DNA of 64,000 bases, from NCBI RefSeq assembly GCF_022682495.2, contig NC_071391.1:14917680-14981679 (forward strand), written 5' to 3'. This document shows, one piece after another, positions 1 to 9,731 of the stretch. The notes under the pieces are model-generated. The model did not search any database. It worked only from the letters and a program-made list of their open reading frames with translations, and was not told where the DNA came from. The position numbers and the translations under genes were made by a program. This DNA is from Desmodus rotundus. Taxonomy: Eukaryota; Chordata; Mammalia; Chiroptera; Phyllostomidae. Numbering within the stretch: the stretch's first letter is position 1; each line of letters begins with the position of its first letter.

Positions 1-540
1 ACTAGAGTGGAGAACTGTTTGGTTCGAACCATCTCTGAGGTCTACCAGCCCCGGAGAATGATTCTCGGGTTCTAGTGCTGGAATTCGGGAGCTTGTGCTC
101 AGGTTAGCAGTTCTCTCTGCTTTCTCCTCATCTGGCAAGCCCCTCGTCTTGCTCGCTCTCCCTCTGTGACTTTATGAAAATCAGCCAGCCGCTCCTGGCC
201 TCGCCATCTACTAAAAGACAGTCGTGCTGCCTGGACTCCCTGCTCCAGGCTCTGCTTTCCTCATCTGTGAAGTGGGGCCACGGCCTCCCGCCCGAACTGC
301 AGGCTGTGTCATTGTCACTCAAGATCATTAACGGGGCATGCTCTGCACACGGGCAAGCAGCATGCAGCTGCACGGATGTTGAAATTGAAACTGAGCCCAA
401 GATTGCTTTGCCCATCGGAGTCTGTGCCTGCCCCTCTGGGAGGCAGCCAAGGAGTGGAAAGAGCACCTTGTGGAGCCAGCCCGCCCTGGAATCCTGCTCC
501 ATCCCAGCTCAGAGCTGGGTGCCCTTGGGTGCACATGTTG
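1..540. other. Unique non-coding sequence, no gene seen
   Basis: No dispersed repeat, RNA gene or convincing exon is recognised here. A stretch around 160-285 has a vague MIR-like look (a CTCATCTGTGAAGTGGGGCC segment near 260), but it is too diverged to call. Open frames of about 120 codons occur on both strands and overlap each other, which fits chance in GC-balanced DNA. Confidence 0.5.
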
Positions 541-547
541 ATTCACT

Positions 548-648
548 CCTTTGAACTCCAGTTTTCTCCTTTGCAAAGCAAGATGAATCATTCACTCACC
601 CCAGGGCTGTTGGGAGCACTCAGGGAGATCACCTATGAAAAGGGTTTT
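548..648 (+). mobile_element. MIR SINE fragment
   Basis: A sense-oriented piece of the MIR middle region: a TCAG-less CAGTTTTCTCCTTTGCAAAG segment followed by AGGGCTGTTGGGAGCACTCAGG, matching the MIR order 'cagtttcctcatctgtaaa ... agggttgttgtgagga'. Strongly diverged and truncated at both ends. MIR is an ancient tRNA-derived SINE and is no longer mobile. Confidence 0.55.
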
Positions 649-793
649 ATTCCTTCTAAAGCACCGTGCAAGTGTTGCTTCATCTTGTGGTGTCTTATGA
701 CATCTAGCTATTATAATCCCAGCTCTCCCTAAAGCGGGGGGAAGACACGTGGCCAGCTGAAACGGGCAAGGACAGCCAAGTCTGCCTCTCGCG

Positions 794-808
794 CCCCCCC
801 CCCCCCCC
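794..808. repeat. C15 homopolymer
   Basis: An uninterrupted run of about fifteen C residues between GCG and GACTCC. Pure C/G runs of this length are rare in mammalian DNA and error-prone in sequencing, so the exact length is uncertain. It is one of five G/C runs of at least 11 in this window. Confidence 0.9.
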
Positions 809-841
809 GACTCCCAGGTGACAGCACTGGCAAGTCCTCAT

Positions 842-985
842 GGAGCCCTCCTGTGTGCCAGAGACTGCAGAATGCCCTCTGCAAGCAGCCTCCTTCAGCT
901 CCCAGAAATGACTTCTGCATCATTACCAGCCCCATTTTATAGGTGGATAAACTGAGCCTCAAGTAACCTTGCTCCAGGTTTTCTC
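842..985 (-). mobile_element. MIR SINE, antisense
   Basis: The reverse complement of MIR is recognisable: CTCCTGTGTGCCAGAGACTG near 848, then CCCCATTTTATAGGTGGATAAACTGAGCC near 930, then an AAGTAACCTTGC segment. These correspond to 'ctactgtgtgccaggcactg', 'ccccattttacagatgaggaaactgaggc' and 'aagtaacttgcc'. The copy is moderately diverged and lacks the tRNA-like head. Confidence 0.8.
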
Positions 986-1395
986 CCTGTGAAGGACCTG
1001 GAGAAGGTAGCCCCTCTGTGTCCTGTGGAGCAAAGCCTAGGTTCACCTGTGGTAGCTGTGCATGCTGCAGGGGTCCTGGCTATGCTCCGGTCACTGCTCT
1101 GAGGGGGCTGAGGATGGGCCACCACTGAGCTGGCACCTGGGAGCGAGCATGCACCCAGGACAGGAGTCTGCTCTGGGCCCCAGAAATCAACAAATCCCGC
1201 TCACTTCAGCCTCCCTAGACAGACAGTCACTGGCTCGCCCTGCCCTTTGGCTGCTCCCTGCTGGCCAACGTGCCCCTGAGTCCTACATGGCCCCTGAACA
1301 CCTCCCCCATGCCCATCACTCTGTCACTGCCCCCCAACTTCCTGTTGCATGCTTAGTCCTGGTGGTGCCAATCTTGGCTCCAGCAAGTAATTAGA
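986..1395. other. Unique non-coding sequence
   Basis: No repeat family, RNA gene or exon is recognised. The sequence is GC-balanced and the few open frames are short. Confidence 0.4.
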
Positions 1396-1640
1396 CAAGA
1401 TGAAGGGGGCAGAGAGAAGGCAGGTAGGTGGTGGTGGTGATGAAGAGCTGGCAGAGAGACACCCCTGGGGCTGAGACTCCAGGGGATGGGGAGAGAGGAC
1501 AGAGAGAGGGAGGCAGGCTAGATGAGAGGAGAAGACAGCAGAGGGGTTTGGATTTGAGACGAGATGGGCAGGGGAGACAGAGAGAAACGCAAAGCCACAC
1601 AAGGAGACTCCAAGGGAGGGAAAGAGATGGAGGTGAGAGC
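1396..1640 (+). repeat. Purine-rich (GA-rich) low-complexity tract
   Basis: The + strand is strongly biased to G and A, with many AGAGAGG/GGAGA words and a short GGTGGTGGTGGTGA run at about 1426-1440. It is not a simple tandem array. The composition could favour triplex or non-B DNA. The long frames crossing it, including the Ser/Pro-rich frame on the minus strand, are by-products of this composition. Confidence 0.7.
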
Positions 1641-1765
1641 TATGATTATTCCCATTTTTCAGATGAGGAAACCGAGGCCAGAAGTTCAACGATATGCCCC
1701 AGTTACAGAATGAGTAAGCAGCCACGTGGGATTTGAACCCTCACCAGCCTGACACCAATCCTGCG
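1636..1765 (-). mobile_element. MIR SINE, antisense
   Basis: ATTATTCCCATTTTTCAGATGAGGAAACCGAGGC near 1645-1680 is the reverse complement of the MIR 'cctcagtttcctcatctgtaaaatgggaataat' core. It is followed at 1728-1740 by GGGATTTGAACCC, the reverse complement of the MIR tRNA-like B box region. About half of a full MIR remains. Confidence 0.88.
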
Positions 1766-1930
1766 TGCCTAGCCTCTCTGTATGGCTCCCAACTCCTTGG
1801 AGACACGAGAAAAGGGAGGAAGGAGTGCTGGGGAGATGCATTTACTGAAGGACGATGGGTGAAAACTCCTTGTGGGGCCTTGGGTTTCATCAAAGCAGAA
1901 AAACAAAGGATTCATCATTTGCCAGTTCAG

Positions 1931-1957
1931 ACACACACACACACACACACACACACA
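1931..1957. repeat. (AC)n microsatellite
   Basis: About thirteen uninterrupted AC units directly after GCCAGTTCAG, ending in AGTGTG. A typical mammalian dinucleotide repeat, likely length-polymorphic. Confidence 0.95.
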
Positions 1958-1959
1958 GT

Positions 1960-2690
1960 GTGATCTGAAACCCAACTGCTGGGCCTTTCCCTGGGGCTGC
2001 TGCTTCCCTTCCTGGAGAAGAAACCCATGGAGCCCGAGGGGTACAAGCAGGAAAGGGGCTAATGTTCAGTGTCCCAATGCCCCCGACCCCCAAGGGTCCT
2101 TTTGAAAGGGAGAGAAAAGAATTATAAAAAGCCCCCTCTTTGCTCCTAGCAACCTCAGGGCTCCTGCCTGGGCTAAGCCTTGGAAGCATAGCTGATCCCT
2201 GGGCCGCACGTGGCTGGGCAGAGGGGGCAGTAGTAATTAATCATCTCCTGGCTGCCACTATAAAGCCCGTTTCAAAGGGAAGCCGTGCCCACCTGCCTGT
2301 TATTTACCAGTGGGCTCTCCCTGGGTGGCTGACAGGCAAAGCAGCCTACTCTTCCAGGTGGGAGTGAGCACTTAATTGCCGATGATCAGGAATGGGGGGT
2401 GGGGGGTGTCTATTCCCCTGCGTGTCCCCAGATTGCAGAGACCCAGAGGGTCCATGTTGAGAGGAAGAAATCAAGGCCCAGGTGAGGTGCGTATCAAATC
2501 CAGCATCTGCACTGAGGCCAGAGGTGCAAGCACCTTCTCTGCTCCACAGCTTGGCCTGTCCGCTCCCAGTCCTGCCTCCCTGCTGGGCGGCTGGCATCCG
2601 CCAAACTCAGGAAGGGGAGTGACTGTTTCTTTCCACTTTCCTCCCCCCTACCCTCTTGGATCAATGGCCTTGAACACCCCAAGCTGCTCC
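1960..2690. other. Unique sequence with a candidate conserved non-coding block
   Basis: No repeat is recognised. The part at about 2105-2330 is free of decayed-repeat texture. It contains AATTATAAAAAG, a TAATTAATCA homeobox-type word at 2234-2243, CACTATAAAGCCC and TTATTTACC. This is compatible with a regulatory element but proves nothing; no transcription start or exon can be assigned. A G-rich run (GGGGGGTGGGGGGTG) lies near 2395-2409. Confidence 0.35.
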
Positions 2691-2975
2691 ATTGCAGGTA
2701 ATTTGGCTCCTCTCTGCTTAGAATCTCTTGTCCTGAATTTTCACTCAGCTCACTCCCTCATTTCATTCAGGTCTCTGCTCAGACATCACCTCCTCCAAGA
2801 AGACTTCCTGGACCAGACTGTCTTGGGCAGCTCCCCACCCCTCCAGTCACTCCCTGAAGTCAGGCTTCACGAGGGCAGAGACTTCACTCACCATTTCCCC
2901 AGCACGGAGAACACTGCCCAGCGCTCAGTGGATGTCGGTGCACATTTGTGAATGAGTGGGTGAGTAAATGAACGG
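2690..2975 (+). mobile_element. L2 LINE 3' end
   Basis: A sense L2 tail in order: TTCATTCAGGTCTCTGCTCAGACATCACCTCCTCCAAGAAGACTTCCTGGACCA (2760-2815, shown here as the known consensus segment), CACGAGGGCAGAGACTTCACTCACC (2867-2892), CCCCAGCACGGAGAACA, and a GTGAATGAGTGGGTGAGTAAATGAA end. This matches the L2 3' part 'tcaggtctcagctcaaatgtcacctcc ... gagggcagggac ... aatgaatgaatga'. The long frame covering it is not a gene. Confidence 0.88.
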
Positions 2976-3700
2976 TCGAGACTCTCTGACTGCCCGCACT
3001 TTCCCAACAGGACCAAGAAGTGGTCGATGGGATACGCATGTAAGCACAATGATGTCCAGGTCTGAATCTGTGGGCCTGCTTGTCTCAAAGCCAAGTCCTT
3101 GGGTCAAGGGCCTTGGAATGTAACAAATGCTTGTCAACTCTAGTGAACCACGAAGTCCTGAGATCTTTCCTTTGGACCATGTCTTCAGTGTGAGTCCAGA
3201 GCTCCGAGACACATCATGTTTCGTCAGTTCTTAGCACAGGAGAGAGCCTTCCAGCAGGTCTGATGGGGCGGGACAGATTGGGATTCCCGCCCAATCTGTG
3301 GGAAGGTGGGAAAGACCTCCCCTGCTTTTCTGCTTTCTGTCCTCTAAGCCAGAGTTGAAGCCGGTGGCTGATGGACCATACCTCCACTGGCCTCATACAG
3401 CCACAGCACAGCGGCATTTTAAATACTTTAAAATTGTGAGCAATTTTAAATATTGAGTTGGCAATATTTAACAGTTAGGAAATATCTCTTTTAAAAACCT
3501 CAGTTTTTAACTTTTTTTTTTTACATTTCAGAAGTTATGAAAATACTGGAGCTAAAAAGTGGCTTCTCTCTTTAGATGAGATATGTGTTAAAGTTTATCA
3601 CACTCCCCACTGCTCCCTGATGTCTCCCAGACAATAGAGTCATGGGTAATGCTTGTTACCATCAAGCCTGGGCTGCAGGTTTGTTGGTTTGTCACTCGGC
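2976..3700. other. Unique sequence, AT-rich in its second half
   Basis: No repeat family is assigned. A 10-bp-arm inverted repeat lies at 3273-3299. From about 3415 to 3620 the sequence is AT-rich, with ATTTTAAATA words and a T10 run near 3511-3522. It could be an unrecognised old repeat tail. No exon is supported. Confidence 0.4.
3273..3299. repeat. Short inverted repeat (hairpin-capable)
   Basis: Arms ACAGATTGGG (3273-3282) and CCCAATCTGT (3290-3299) are exact reverse complements around a 7-base spacer. The hairpin is not followed by a T-run and there is no bacterial context, so it is not called a terminator. Confidence 0.8.
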
Positions 3701-3734
3701 CTGCTCACTATTCGCGTTAGCTGCCTGGCCCCAT

Positions 3735-3880
3735 AGGAATCTGAGTGATCTCTAGTCTAAGCCCCCTCTTCCTTAGTTTTTCACCTGTACAGATGATCCT
3801 CCCTCCTAAAATCGAAGGAGACAATGAACATGAATGTGGCCAGACTATAGCTGGTACCTAATTGATGCGCAGTAAGTACT
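3735..3880 (+). mobile_element. MIR SINE
   Basis: A sense MIR 3' half: CTTAGTTTTTCACCTGTACAGATGATCCTCC, then GGAGACAATGAACATGAATGTGG, then TAGCTGGTACCTAATTGATGCGCAGTAAG. These match 'cagtttcctcatctgtaaaatg', 'aggattaaatgagataatg' and 'cctggcacatagtaagcgctcagtaa'. Diverged, ending at about 3880. Confidence 0.65.
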
Positions 3881-3904
3881 TTCCCTTCCCTTTCCTGTTC
3901 AGCT

Positions 3905-4432
3905 CAACCAACCCAACCGCTCATTCTCTAACTGGCAAATACATACTGAGGGACGCCTTGATGCCGAGTGCAGTGCAGTACACAGGGTGTGATGGCGAAC
4001 ACCCTGACGTGGTCTCGGCCCCCAGGGCACTCTCAGGCTATTTTAAATAAATAATCCAGCAAATAAATCTATGAACCCAGTTTGAAATATGTGCCATGAA
4101 AGCAATAAATACTGTAGAATGAGAGAGAAGAAGAAGGGCTCCCCAAGGAGGTGTGTTTGAGCTGGACACTGAGGAATGCGAGGGACCTGCCAGGTGCAGA
4201 GAGGGCTGGACAAGTGCTCTAACCAGAGGGCACAGCCTGTGCCCAGCCCCCAGGCAGGCAGGACAGGGCTGGCACTGATCTAGGAACTGAAATGAGGCCG
4301 GTGTGGATGGCGCAGGGTGGGCAGGGGGAGGGGGTGATGTGACCCGGCCAGCGGGGCAGAAGCGGACCATCAGAGGGGTGGGGGTATTTTTCTAAGAGCG
4401 GTGGGAACACAGAATGCCGGGAGAGGTATGGT
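3905..4432 (-). mobile_element. L2 LINE, antisense, first part (split by L1)
   Basis: Antisense L2 3' region: CATACTGAGGGACGCCTTGATGCCGAGTGCAGTGC (3943-3977), AATAAATAATCCAGCAAATAAAT, GGAGGTGTGTTTGAGCTGGACACTGAGGAATG, AGGAACTGAAATGAGGCCGGTGTGG (4281-4305), and TTTTTCTAAGAGCGGTGGGAA (4387-4407). They follow the L2 reverse complement in the correct order. The element stops inside the L2 coding part at the L1 boundary and resumes at 5400. Confidence 0.85.
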
Positions 4433-4437
4433 TCATC

Positions 4438-5388
4438 CAAACTGCCTTTTGCAAAATGTCTGGGCTATAAAACAGCAATGAGATGCTGCTGCAGACATAT
4501 GAAAACCCCCCAAATTCAAATTTATCAAAATCCGAAAAAACACAGCAATTCCAAGTGCTGGCAAGGATGTGGAGCAATAGGGACCCCCATTCATGGCCGG
4601 TAGAAATGCAGTCACTGTGGAAGACAGTTGTCAGTTCTTCCAAAACTGAACACACTCTTACTGTACGATCCGGCACTCGTGATCGCGGGTGCTGACCGAA
4701 ATGAGCCAAGCGCGTGCTTCCGCACAAAGACCTGCGCGTGAGTGTCGGGAGCAGCTTATTCAGGATCACTGTTACCAAAAAGCTGGGACCCACGGCAATG
4801 TCCTTCAACAGGACTCACAGATGGAATAAACAAACGTGGTCATTCATGCAATGGAATACTATTCAGCAATAAAAGGAAACGAGTCACCAAGCCACAAAGA
4901 GACAGGCACGAACCTGAAGTGTACGTTGCTTAGTCAAAGAGACCAGTCAGAAAAGGCTGCACACTGACTGTAACTATAGAACATTCTGAAAAAGGCTAAA
5001 CGATGGAGACGGTAAAAAGAGCCATGGTCACCGAGGCTGAGAGGGTGAAGGAGCGATAAACAGGCAGCGCACAGGGCATTTCAGGCCAGGGAAACTATTC
5101 GGTACTAAACAGTAACAACGGACGCAGTCAGTTCACATTTGTCAAGACCCACAAAGTGCAGGACACGAAGACGGAAACCTAACGTAGACTATGGACTTTA
5201 ATTAGTAATAACCTATCCATACTGGCTCACCAACTGTAACAAATGTTCCACAATAATACACAATGTAAATAATAGGGGAAACCGTGTGTGTTGGCAGGGA
5301 AGTGTTTGAGAACTCTGCTTTCTAATCAAATCTTTTGTAAACATAAAACTGCTCTAAAAAATAAAGCCTATAAGTTAAAACATAAACC
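4438..5388 (+). mobile_element. L1 LINE, 5'-truncated, 3' end of ORF2 plus 3' UTR
   Basis: Sense L1: GCAAGGATGTGGAGCAATAGG (4561-4581), a GGTAGAAATG segment, AATGTCCTTCAACAGG (4798-4813), CAATGGAATACTATTCAGCAATAAAAGG (4850-4877), and a tail with AACTGCTCTAAAAAATAAAGCC (5347-5368). This is an old L1M-type 3' end. Frames are destroyed. The patch at about 4655-4750 is GC- and CpG-rich compared with the AT-rich L1 consensus. No clean target-site duplication is visible. Confidence 0.92.
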
Positions 5389-5394
5389 TATCTT

Positions 5395-5722
5395 TAAAAA
5401 TTTCATAGAGACACTGGGTTAGCGGGAAGGGCCTGAGAGGAGATGGGGAGACCAGTTGTCCGGATAGGAGATCGTGAGGGAGCTGATGGAGAGAAGGGGG
5501 TGGATTCTTGCGTGATTTGGGAAGCAGACTGAATGGGACCTGGGATGGGCTGGATGTGGGGGGATGAAGGAGAGAGTCCAGGAGATTCCCTGGTAATGGC
5601 TTTGGACCTGGCGTAGACTGAGGCCCCATTCACTGCAGTCAGGCTGAAGAAAGGGAACTGGATGGAGGGGGCGGGAAGCTGTGACATCAGTAAGGAGATG
5701 GTGGGAAATCCAGCCCCTGACC
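5395..5722 (-). mobile_element. L2 LINE, antisense, second part (split by L1)
   Basis: Antisense L2 coding-region sequence: GGAGATGGGGAGACCAGTTG (5439-5458), CTGATGGAGAGAAGGGGGTGGATTC (5481-5505) and GGGCTGGATGTGGGGGGATGAAGGAGAGAGTCCAGGA (5547-5583). These match the antisense L2 words 'gagaccagttaggaggct', 'ggagatggagagaagtggatggattc' and 'ttggatgtgggggatgagggagaggg'. In L2 coordinates it continues the piece ending at 4432, so both are halves of one copy. Confidence 0.82.
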
Positions 5723-6660
5723 ATGCGGGTCTGGAGTTTCCCAGAAATTCAGGAATCTCCCCCTATGGAAGCAAACTCATGTTTGTCAACTCAATGTAGC
5801 CGGGCTATCCGGGGCCCCGCCTCAGCATGGCATTTTGGATGCACCCATGAAGCCCTACGAAGGCTTTGAGGACCTCATCCCTCGACAGCTGTGGAACCTG
5901 GGTCCCCAAGAAATCAGCATTGCCAAAGACCCTCCGGCCAGCCCATGGCAGGCAGGCATGGGGCTCCCACCTCTTTGCCATCTGCTTTGACAGGATTGCA
6001 CTCTGCCCTTTTCTCACGTGCCCGTCTCCAGGTGTACCTCGCACACCTTCTCTCAAGCACACACGTGAGTCTCCTAACCAGAAAGGTACCTTCTGTAGTG
6101 CATCGAAACGTGGGAAAGGGCCCCTTGGGTGATATTCTAAACCACATGTGGCTGGACAGACCATGTTTTGAAAGGTGGATAATTTTAGCCTGAGCTCAGG
6201 CTGAGACAGTGATAGAGATAAACAAAGACGACAAAGCTGAACCTCCTCCTTTGCTCCAGCAGGAACATGCAGAGTGAAGACCCCAGGGGGGCAGGGGAGG
6301 CGAGGAAGGGGGGAAGCTATGGCCAAGGAAGGAGGAGCAGAAATTGGGACGGAATGGCGTGGGACACAAGCTGAGGGGAGAGGGGTCCGGGATGGGGATG
6401 GAAACAGAGCCAGGATGTCAGGAACCCATTCTTTCTAGATGTTGGCATTGTGGCCAGGTGACAGAGGCGGCGACAGACAGCAGAGTAAACTGATGCATCA
6501 TAAATTCTCTTTCCTTGCTGTTTCCTGATTATTTTATCTCACATCCCCAGAGTACAGGCCTAGTTTTTGCCTCAGTTCTTTCCCCCGTTACTTTTCTTCA
6601 AGGAGCCCCATCCCCTGACTTCTGGGGATTCAGAGCGGAGAAGGTAGAGATATTTATATC
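5723..6660. other. Unique non-coding sequence
   Basis: No repeat or exon is recognised. An antisense frame of 173 codons spans 5805-6326, but it has no recognisable domain and is overlapped by open frames on the other strand. CCTGATTATTTTATCTCAC near 6525 and GCATCATAAATTC near 6493 are mildly AT-rich islands. Confidence 0.4.
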
Positions 6661-6664
6661 TAAT

Positions 6665-6800
6665 TCAGTTGTCCCACTCCATGTCTCCATTTCACAGATG
6701 AGGAGACTGAGGCCCGGGGGCAGGTAAGGGACTTCCAGAGTCACATGGTTTCAGTCTCAGAGCAGAGCCCACAGCTGGTTCTCACATGCGAAGTCACTGC
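6665..6800 (-). mobile_element. MIR SINE, antisense
   Basis: CCATTTCACAGATGAGGAGACTGAGGCCC (6687-6715) followed by GGTAAGGGACTTCCAGAGTCACATGG matches the MIR reverse complement 'ccattttacagatgaggaaactgaggc ... ttaagtaacttgcccaaggtcacaca'. The copy is diverged and truncated on the tRNA-like side. Confidence 0.85.
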
Positions 6801-7500
6801 TTCCTTCTTTCTCCCGCTCTGTCCCACCTCTGCCCCTCAACATGAGTTGCCATCAGAAGCCATTCAAGACAGGAGCCCTCCAAGGGTGAGGCCCCTCCTG
6901 AGCCCTCAAATCTTTTGGCAATGGTCTTGGTCTGTCTCTGGGCTTCCCACACGGGGATGCCTGTCGTGTGTTATGGACCATCAGGAACCTGAAAAAGCAA
7001 CCCCAGAGCCTGGGGGTCACAGGATAGACCCAAGGTCAGATTATAGGAGCCAGTCTGGGAAACCATCAAGTGCACTGGAAAGGTGAGTGGAAGCAGTGAC
7101 CTGGGACAGGACTATAGTGGCAGAGCTGGCTGGCTCCACCCACAGCTCCAGCCCAGCCCAGAGGGGCTGGTCACCCAGTCAGGGCCCTGGAGAACTGAAG
7201 GCTCCTGGTCCAGCCACAATGGGAGGCACCCAAGAATCCAAGTCTCCTCATGGGTGGTAGAAAGAACCTCCCAACCAAGTAAGGCTGTGGCCAGCTGGGC
7301 ACAAGGTCATAAAGGTTAATGGGGGGTTGGGGGGGAAACAGGAACACAGGAGAAATGACATTATCCAGAGAATGAAACCACGCCCTTTCCCTAAACTCCC
7401 AGAGCAACTCCCTGCACTATGGCCGATTCAGGTTCTGCTCAGGGCACAAGCCCCTGCGTGCGTCTGGCCACAGCCCACATGGACAGGGAGAGGCAGACTC
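6801..7500. other. Unique non-coding sequence
   Basis: No repeat family is recognised. GGGGGGTTGGGGGGGAAACAGG at 7321-7342 is a G-rich segment. Short chance frames only. Confidence 0.4.
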
Positions 7501-7501
7501 A

Positions 7502-7668
7502 TGGCAGGAAGAACCCTGGCTTTGGGGTTTTGAATCCTGGCTCTACCACCTACTAGCTGTGTGACCTTGGGCAAGTTGCTTCACCACCCTGTGCCTGTTT
7601 CCTCATCTCCAGAAAGTGAGAGCAGATGAGATGTGTAAAGCCCTGGGCACAGGGCTGGCACCCGGCAT
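7502..7668 (+). mobile_element. MIR SINE, near full length
   Basis: A well-preserved sense MIR: GAACCCTGGCTTTGGGGTTTTGAATCCTGGCTCTACC (7511-7547), ACCTACTAGCTGTGTGACCTTGGGCAAGTTGCTTCACC (7547-7584), CTGTTTCCTCATCTCCAGAAAGTGAG, and GCCCTGGGCACAGGGCTGGCACCCGGC (7639-7665). The tRNA-like B box, conserved core and LINE-like tail are present in order. Confidence 0.95.
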
Positions 7669-8365
7669 GCTTGGAGGCTCATACGCGTGGTATGCCAGGC
7701 AGCAGATGCGCGGGCGATCTGAAGATGCCTGCTCATGGACTGAGGGGTGCAATCTGCCTTTTAGCTTTCCCTGTTCCAGGAAAGCCCTTTTTCTCTACTT
7801 TATCTTCCAAACTCTGTGGTGCAAAAAGGGTTTTATAGCCCCCATCCCACGCCATCTTTCCTCCAGTCTGTTAAGGTCGATTTTATCCTCGTTCAGTAAA
7901 GGATGGACAGGGAGGCAGAGAGGAGAGAAGCCCCTGACACAAGACCCCAGAGCTAGGCAGGCAGAGCAACAGCACACCCCGGGGTTTCTGAGGCCCCCTT
8001 GCCTGACGTGACCTGTGCTACAGGATGTGTGAGCAAGTACCCAACTCTAACATACTGAGACAAAATCAAGCCCAGCAGGCGCTCTGTCGTGTACACTGGG
8101 GAAGTTGGAGACTCCGTGAAACAACGGCTTTCTCAGAGCACACAGGCCCCAGGTGATGTGGGAACCCAGACCACCCTCCCCCACACATTTCTATCAGGCT
8201 CAAATGCGGACCCAGAGACCTTAAACAGGACAGCCAGACCCCGAGTCCTTTCCCCACTCAAGTCCATCAGCAGGCCCCCACAGCAGGGGATTCCACTCCA
8301 CTGGAGCACGGCACATCAGGCAAGACCCGACTTGTACTAGGAGAGGTCCAGCCCGGTGCCTGAGA
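7669..8365. other. Unique non-coding sequence
   Basis: No repeat family or exon is recognised. The segment at 7785-7900 is slightly AT-richer than its surroundings. Open frames overlap on both strands. Confidence 0.4.
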
Positions 8366-8367
8366 AC

Positions 8368-8605
8368 CTGAGAGGGCACTGCAGTCACGCAGACCCGGGC
8401 TCCCACCCAGCTGCCCACTTCCCAGGGATGTGAACTGGGCCAGTTACTTAACCGGGATGGGCCTCAGTCCCCTCATCTGTAAAATGGGGATGAAAGTCTG
8501 CCCTTCCCCATAGGGGTCCTGAGGATTAAAGGATCACTGGTTATCCGTAAAAGCTAAAAACAACAGTTCCCCGCACATGGAAGGTGCTGGATAAATGTCA
8601 GCCCC
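8368..8605 (+). mobile_element. MIR SINE, near full length
   Basis: Sense MIR: GCAGTCACGCAGACCCGGGCTCCCACCC, GATGTGAACTGGGCCAGTTACTTAACC (8428-8454), CCTCAGTCCCCTCATCTGTAAAATGGGGATGAAAG (8462-8496), GGGGTCCTGAGGATTAAAGGATCAC, and GCACATGGAAGGTGCTGGATAAATG. All consecutive MIR segments are present in order. Confidence 0.94.
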
Positions 8606-9024
8606 CCTACCCGATGGCCTCTGAGTCCTTTGAGTCAGTAGAGATTGTTTTAAAAAGAAAAACACAGGGAACTCTTGGACCACTTTTGATATTCAAGGAG
8701 CATCTAGAACACGCCTGGCCTCCCAGCCCTGGGCCCTGCCTGACCAATCCCCCAAAAGGTCGTCAACCTCCCCGTCCTTAGCCAGGCTTCTAAACCTTGC
8801 ACACACAACACTGTTTTTCCGGTCACCCTGAACTGGGAGAGTCTGTTTGCAATCTGTGTCCAGGACTGCAGAAGGGTTTGTTGAGAAGCGGGGTGGGCAG
8901 ATTTTCTTTCTATTCCCAGCACCAGGCCAGGCCGAGCCAATAAATGTCGGTGGCCTGAATGAATGGATGATAGCAGTGTCCCTGTGGAAGCATCAGACAT
9001 GTCTGTCCTTGCACAAGCCTCTCC

Positions 9025-9090
9025 TGAAATGGAATAATTATCTCAACCATAACAGCGCAATAAAAAAATGGGCACGGGCCCTGTGAGTGC
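9025..9090 (+). repeat. Local duplicate, copy A
   Basis: This copy and the one at 9732-9801 share an identical run of about 23 bases containing AATGGAATAATTATCTC. Then comes a near-identical TAACAGC and, after a variable A- or CA-rich linker, GGGCC(C)TGTGAGTGC. The shared order over 66-70 bases is far beyond chance. It does not match an L1, MIR or L2 consensus known to me. Either a small segmental duplication or two copies of an unrecognised element. Confidence 0.85.
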
Positions 9091-9731
9091 AGGAAACCCA
9101 GCCCATGTTTATGCTGAAGCCTCCTCTTGGCTGGGGTATGAGGAGCTGGGCCTCAAGAATCCCAGGCACAGATCCTTGGGCCCAGGGCTTTATCTCCACG
9201 CTTTCTCCTTCCTCCCATTGTCCTGCCTGGCTTCCCACAGCCCCAGGCCAAGGGCCCAGCTTTGTTTGCAGGTCACAGAGTGGCCCTGGCTGCCCCAAGA
9301 TGCAAGGTACAGCAGAATAGCCGTTCCCCTCCTGGGGACACATTCCTTTTAAATCTGTCCCAGGTACCCTCCCCCTCATGGCTTTGTTTCCTGAGAGGCT
9401 TTGAGGCCACCACATCCCCTCTCCCTGCCCCCAACCCAGACGACTGGTAATCAGAGGCCCCCAAAGAGAAGGAAGGCAACAAATTACCATTCTAAGTGCA
9501 TGCCCAGGACCAGCAACGTGGAATGCTAAACTATGTCAGTTAGGAGGGGCATGAAATGAGAGGTGTCAGCGCCCCCCTCCCTGGCAGAGGGGAAAACCTT
9601 GGAGGGAAGATGCAAAAGCACGGGGAGCCTAGAGATTTCTTAGAACTCAGTGGAGCTCAAAACTCAAAGGCTTTAGCTCCAAACCCCCAACGGTGACTGC
9701 GAGGCAGGTCTTAACAATGAGGGAAGACTTT

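Noticed and set aside
1396..1640. GA-rich tract as a coding exon (Arg/Glu-rich frame on plus, Ser/Pro/Leu-rich on minus)
   Set aside because: Both strands are open because of the low-complexity composition. There is no domain, and a MIR overlaps the right end.
2376..2951. 191-codon open frame, plus strand
   Set aside because: Its second half is the 3' end of an L2 element, which is non-coding. The first half shows no domain.
3273..3299. Hairpin as a transcription terminator
   Set aside because: No T-run follows, and rho-independent terminators are not relevant in this mammalian context.
5805..6326. 173-codon open frame, minus strand
   Set aside because: Overlaps open frames on the opposite strand and has no domain; composition-driven.
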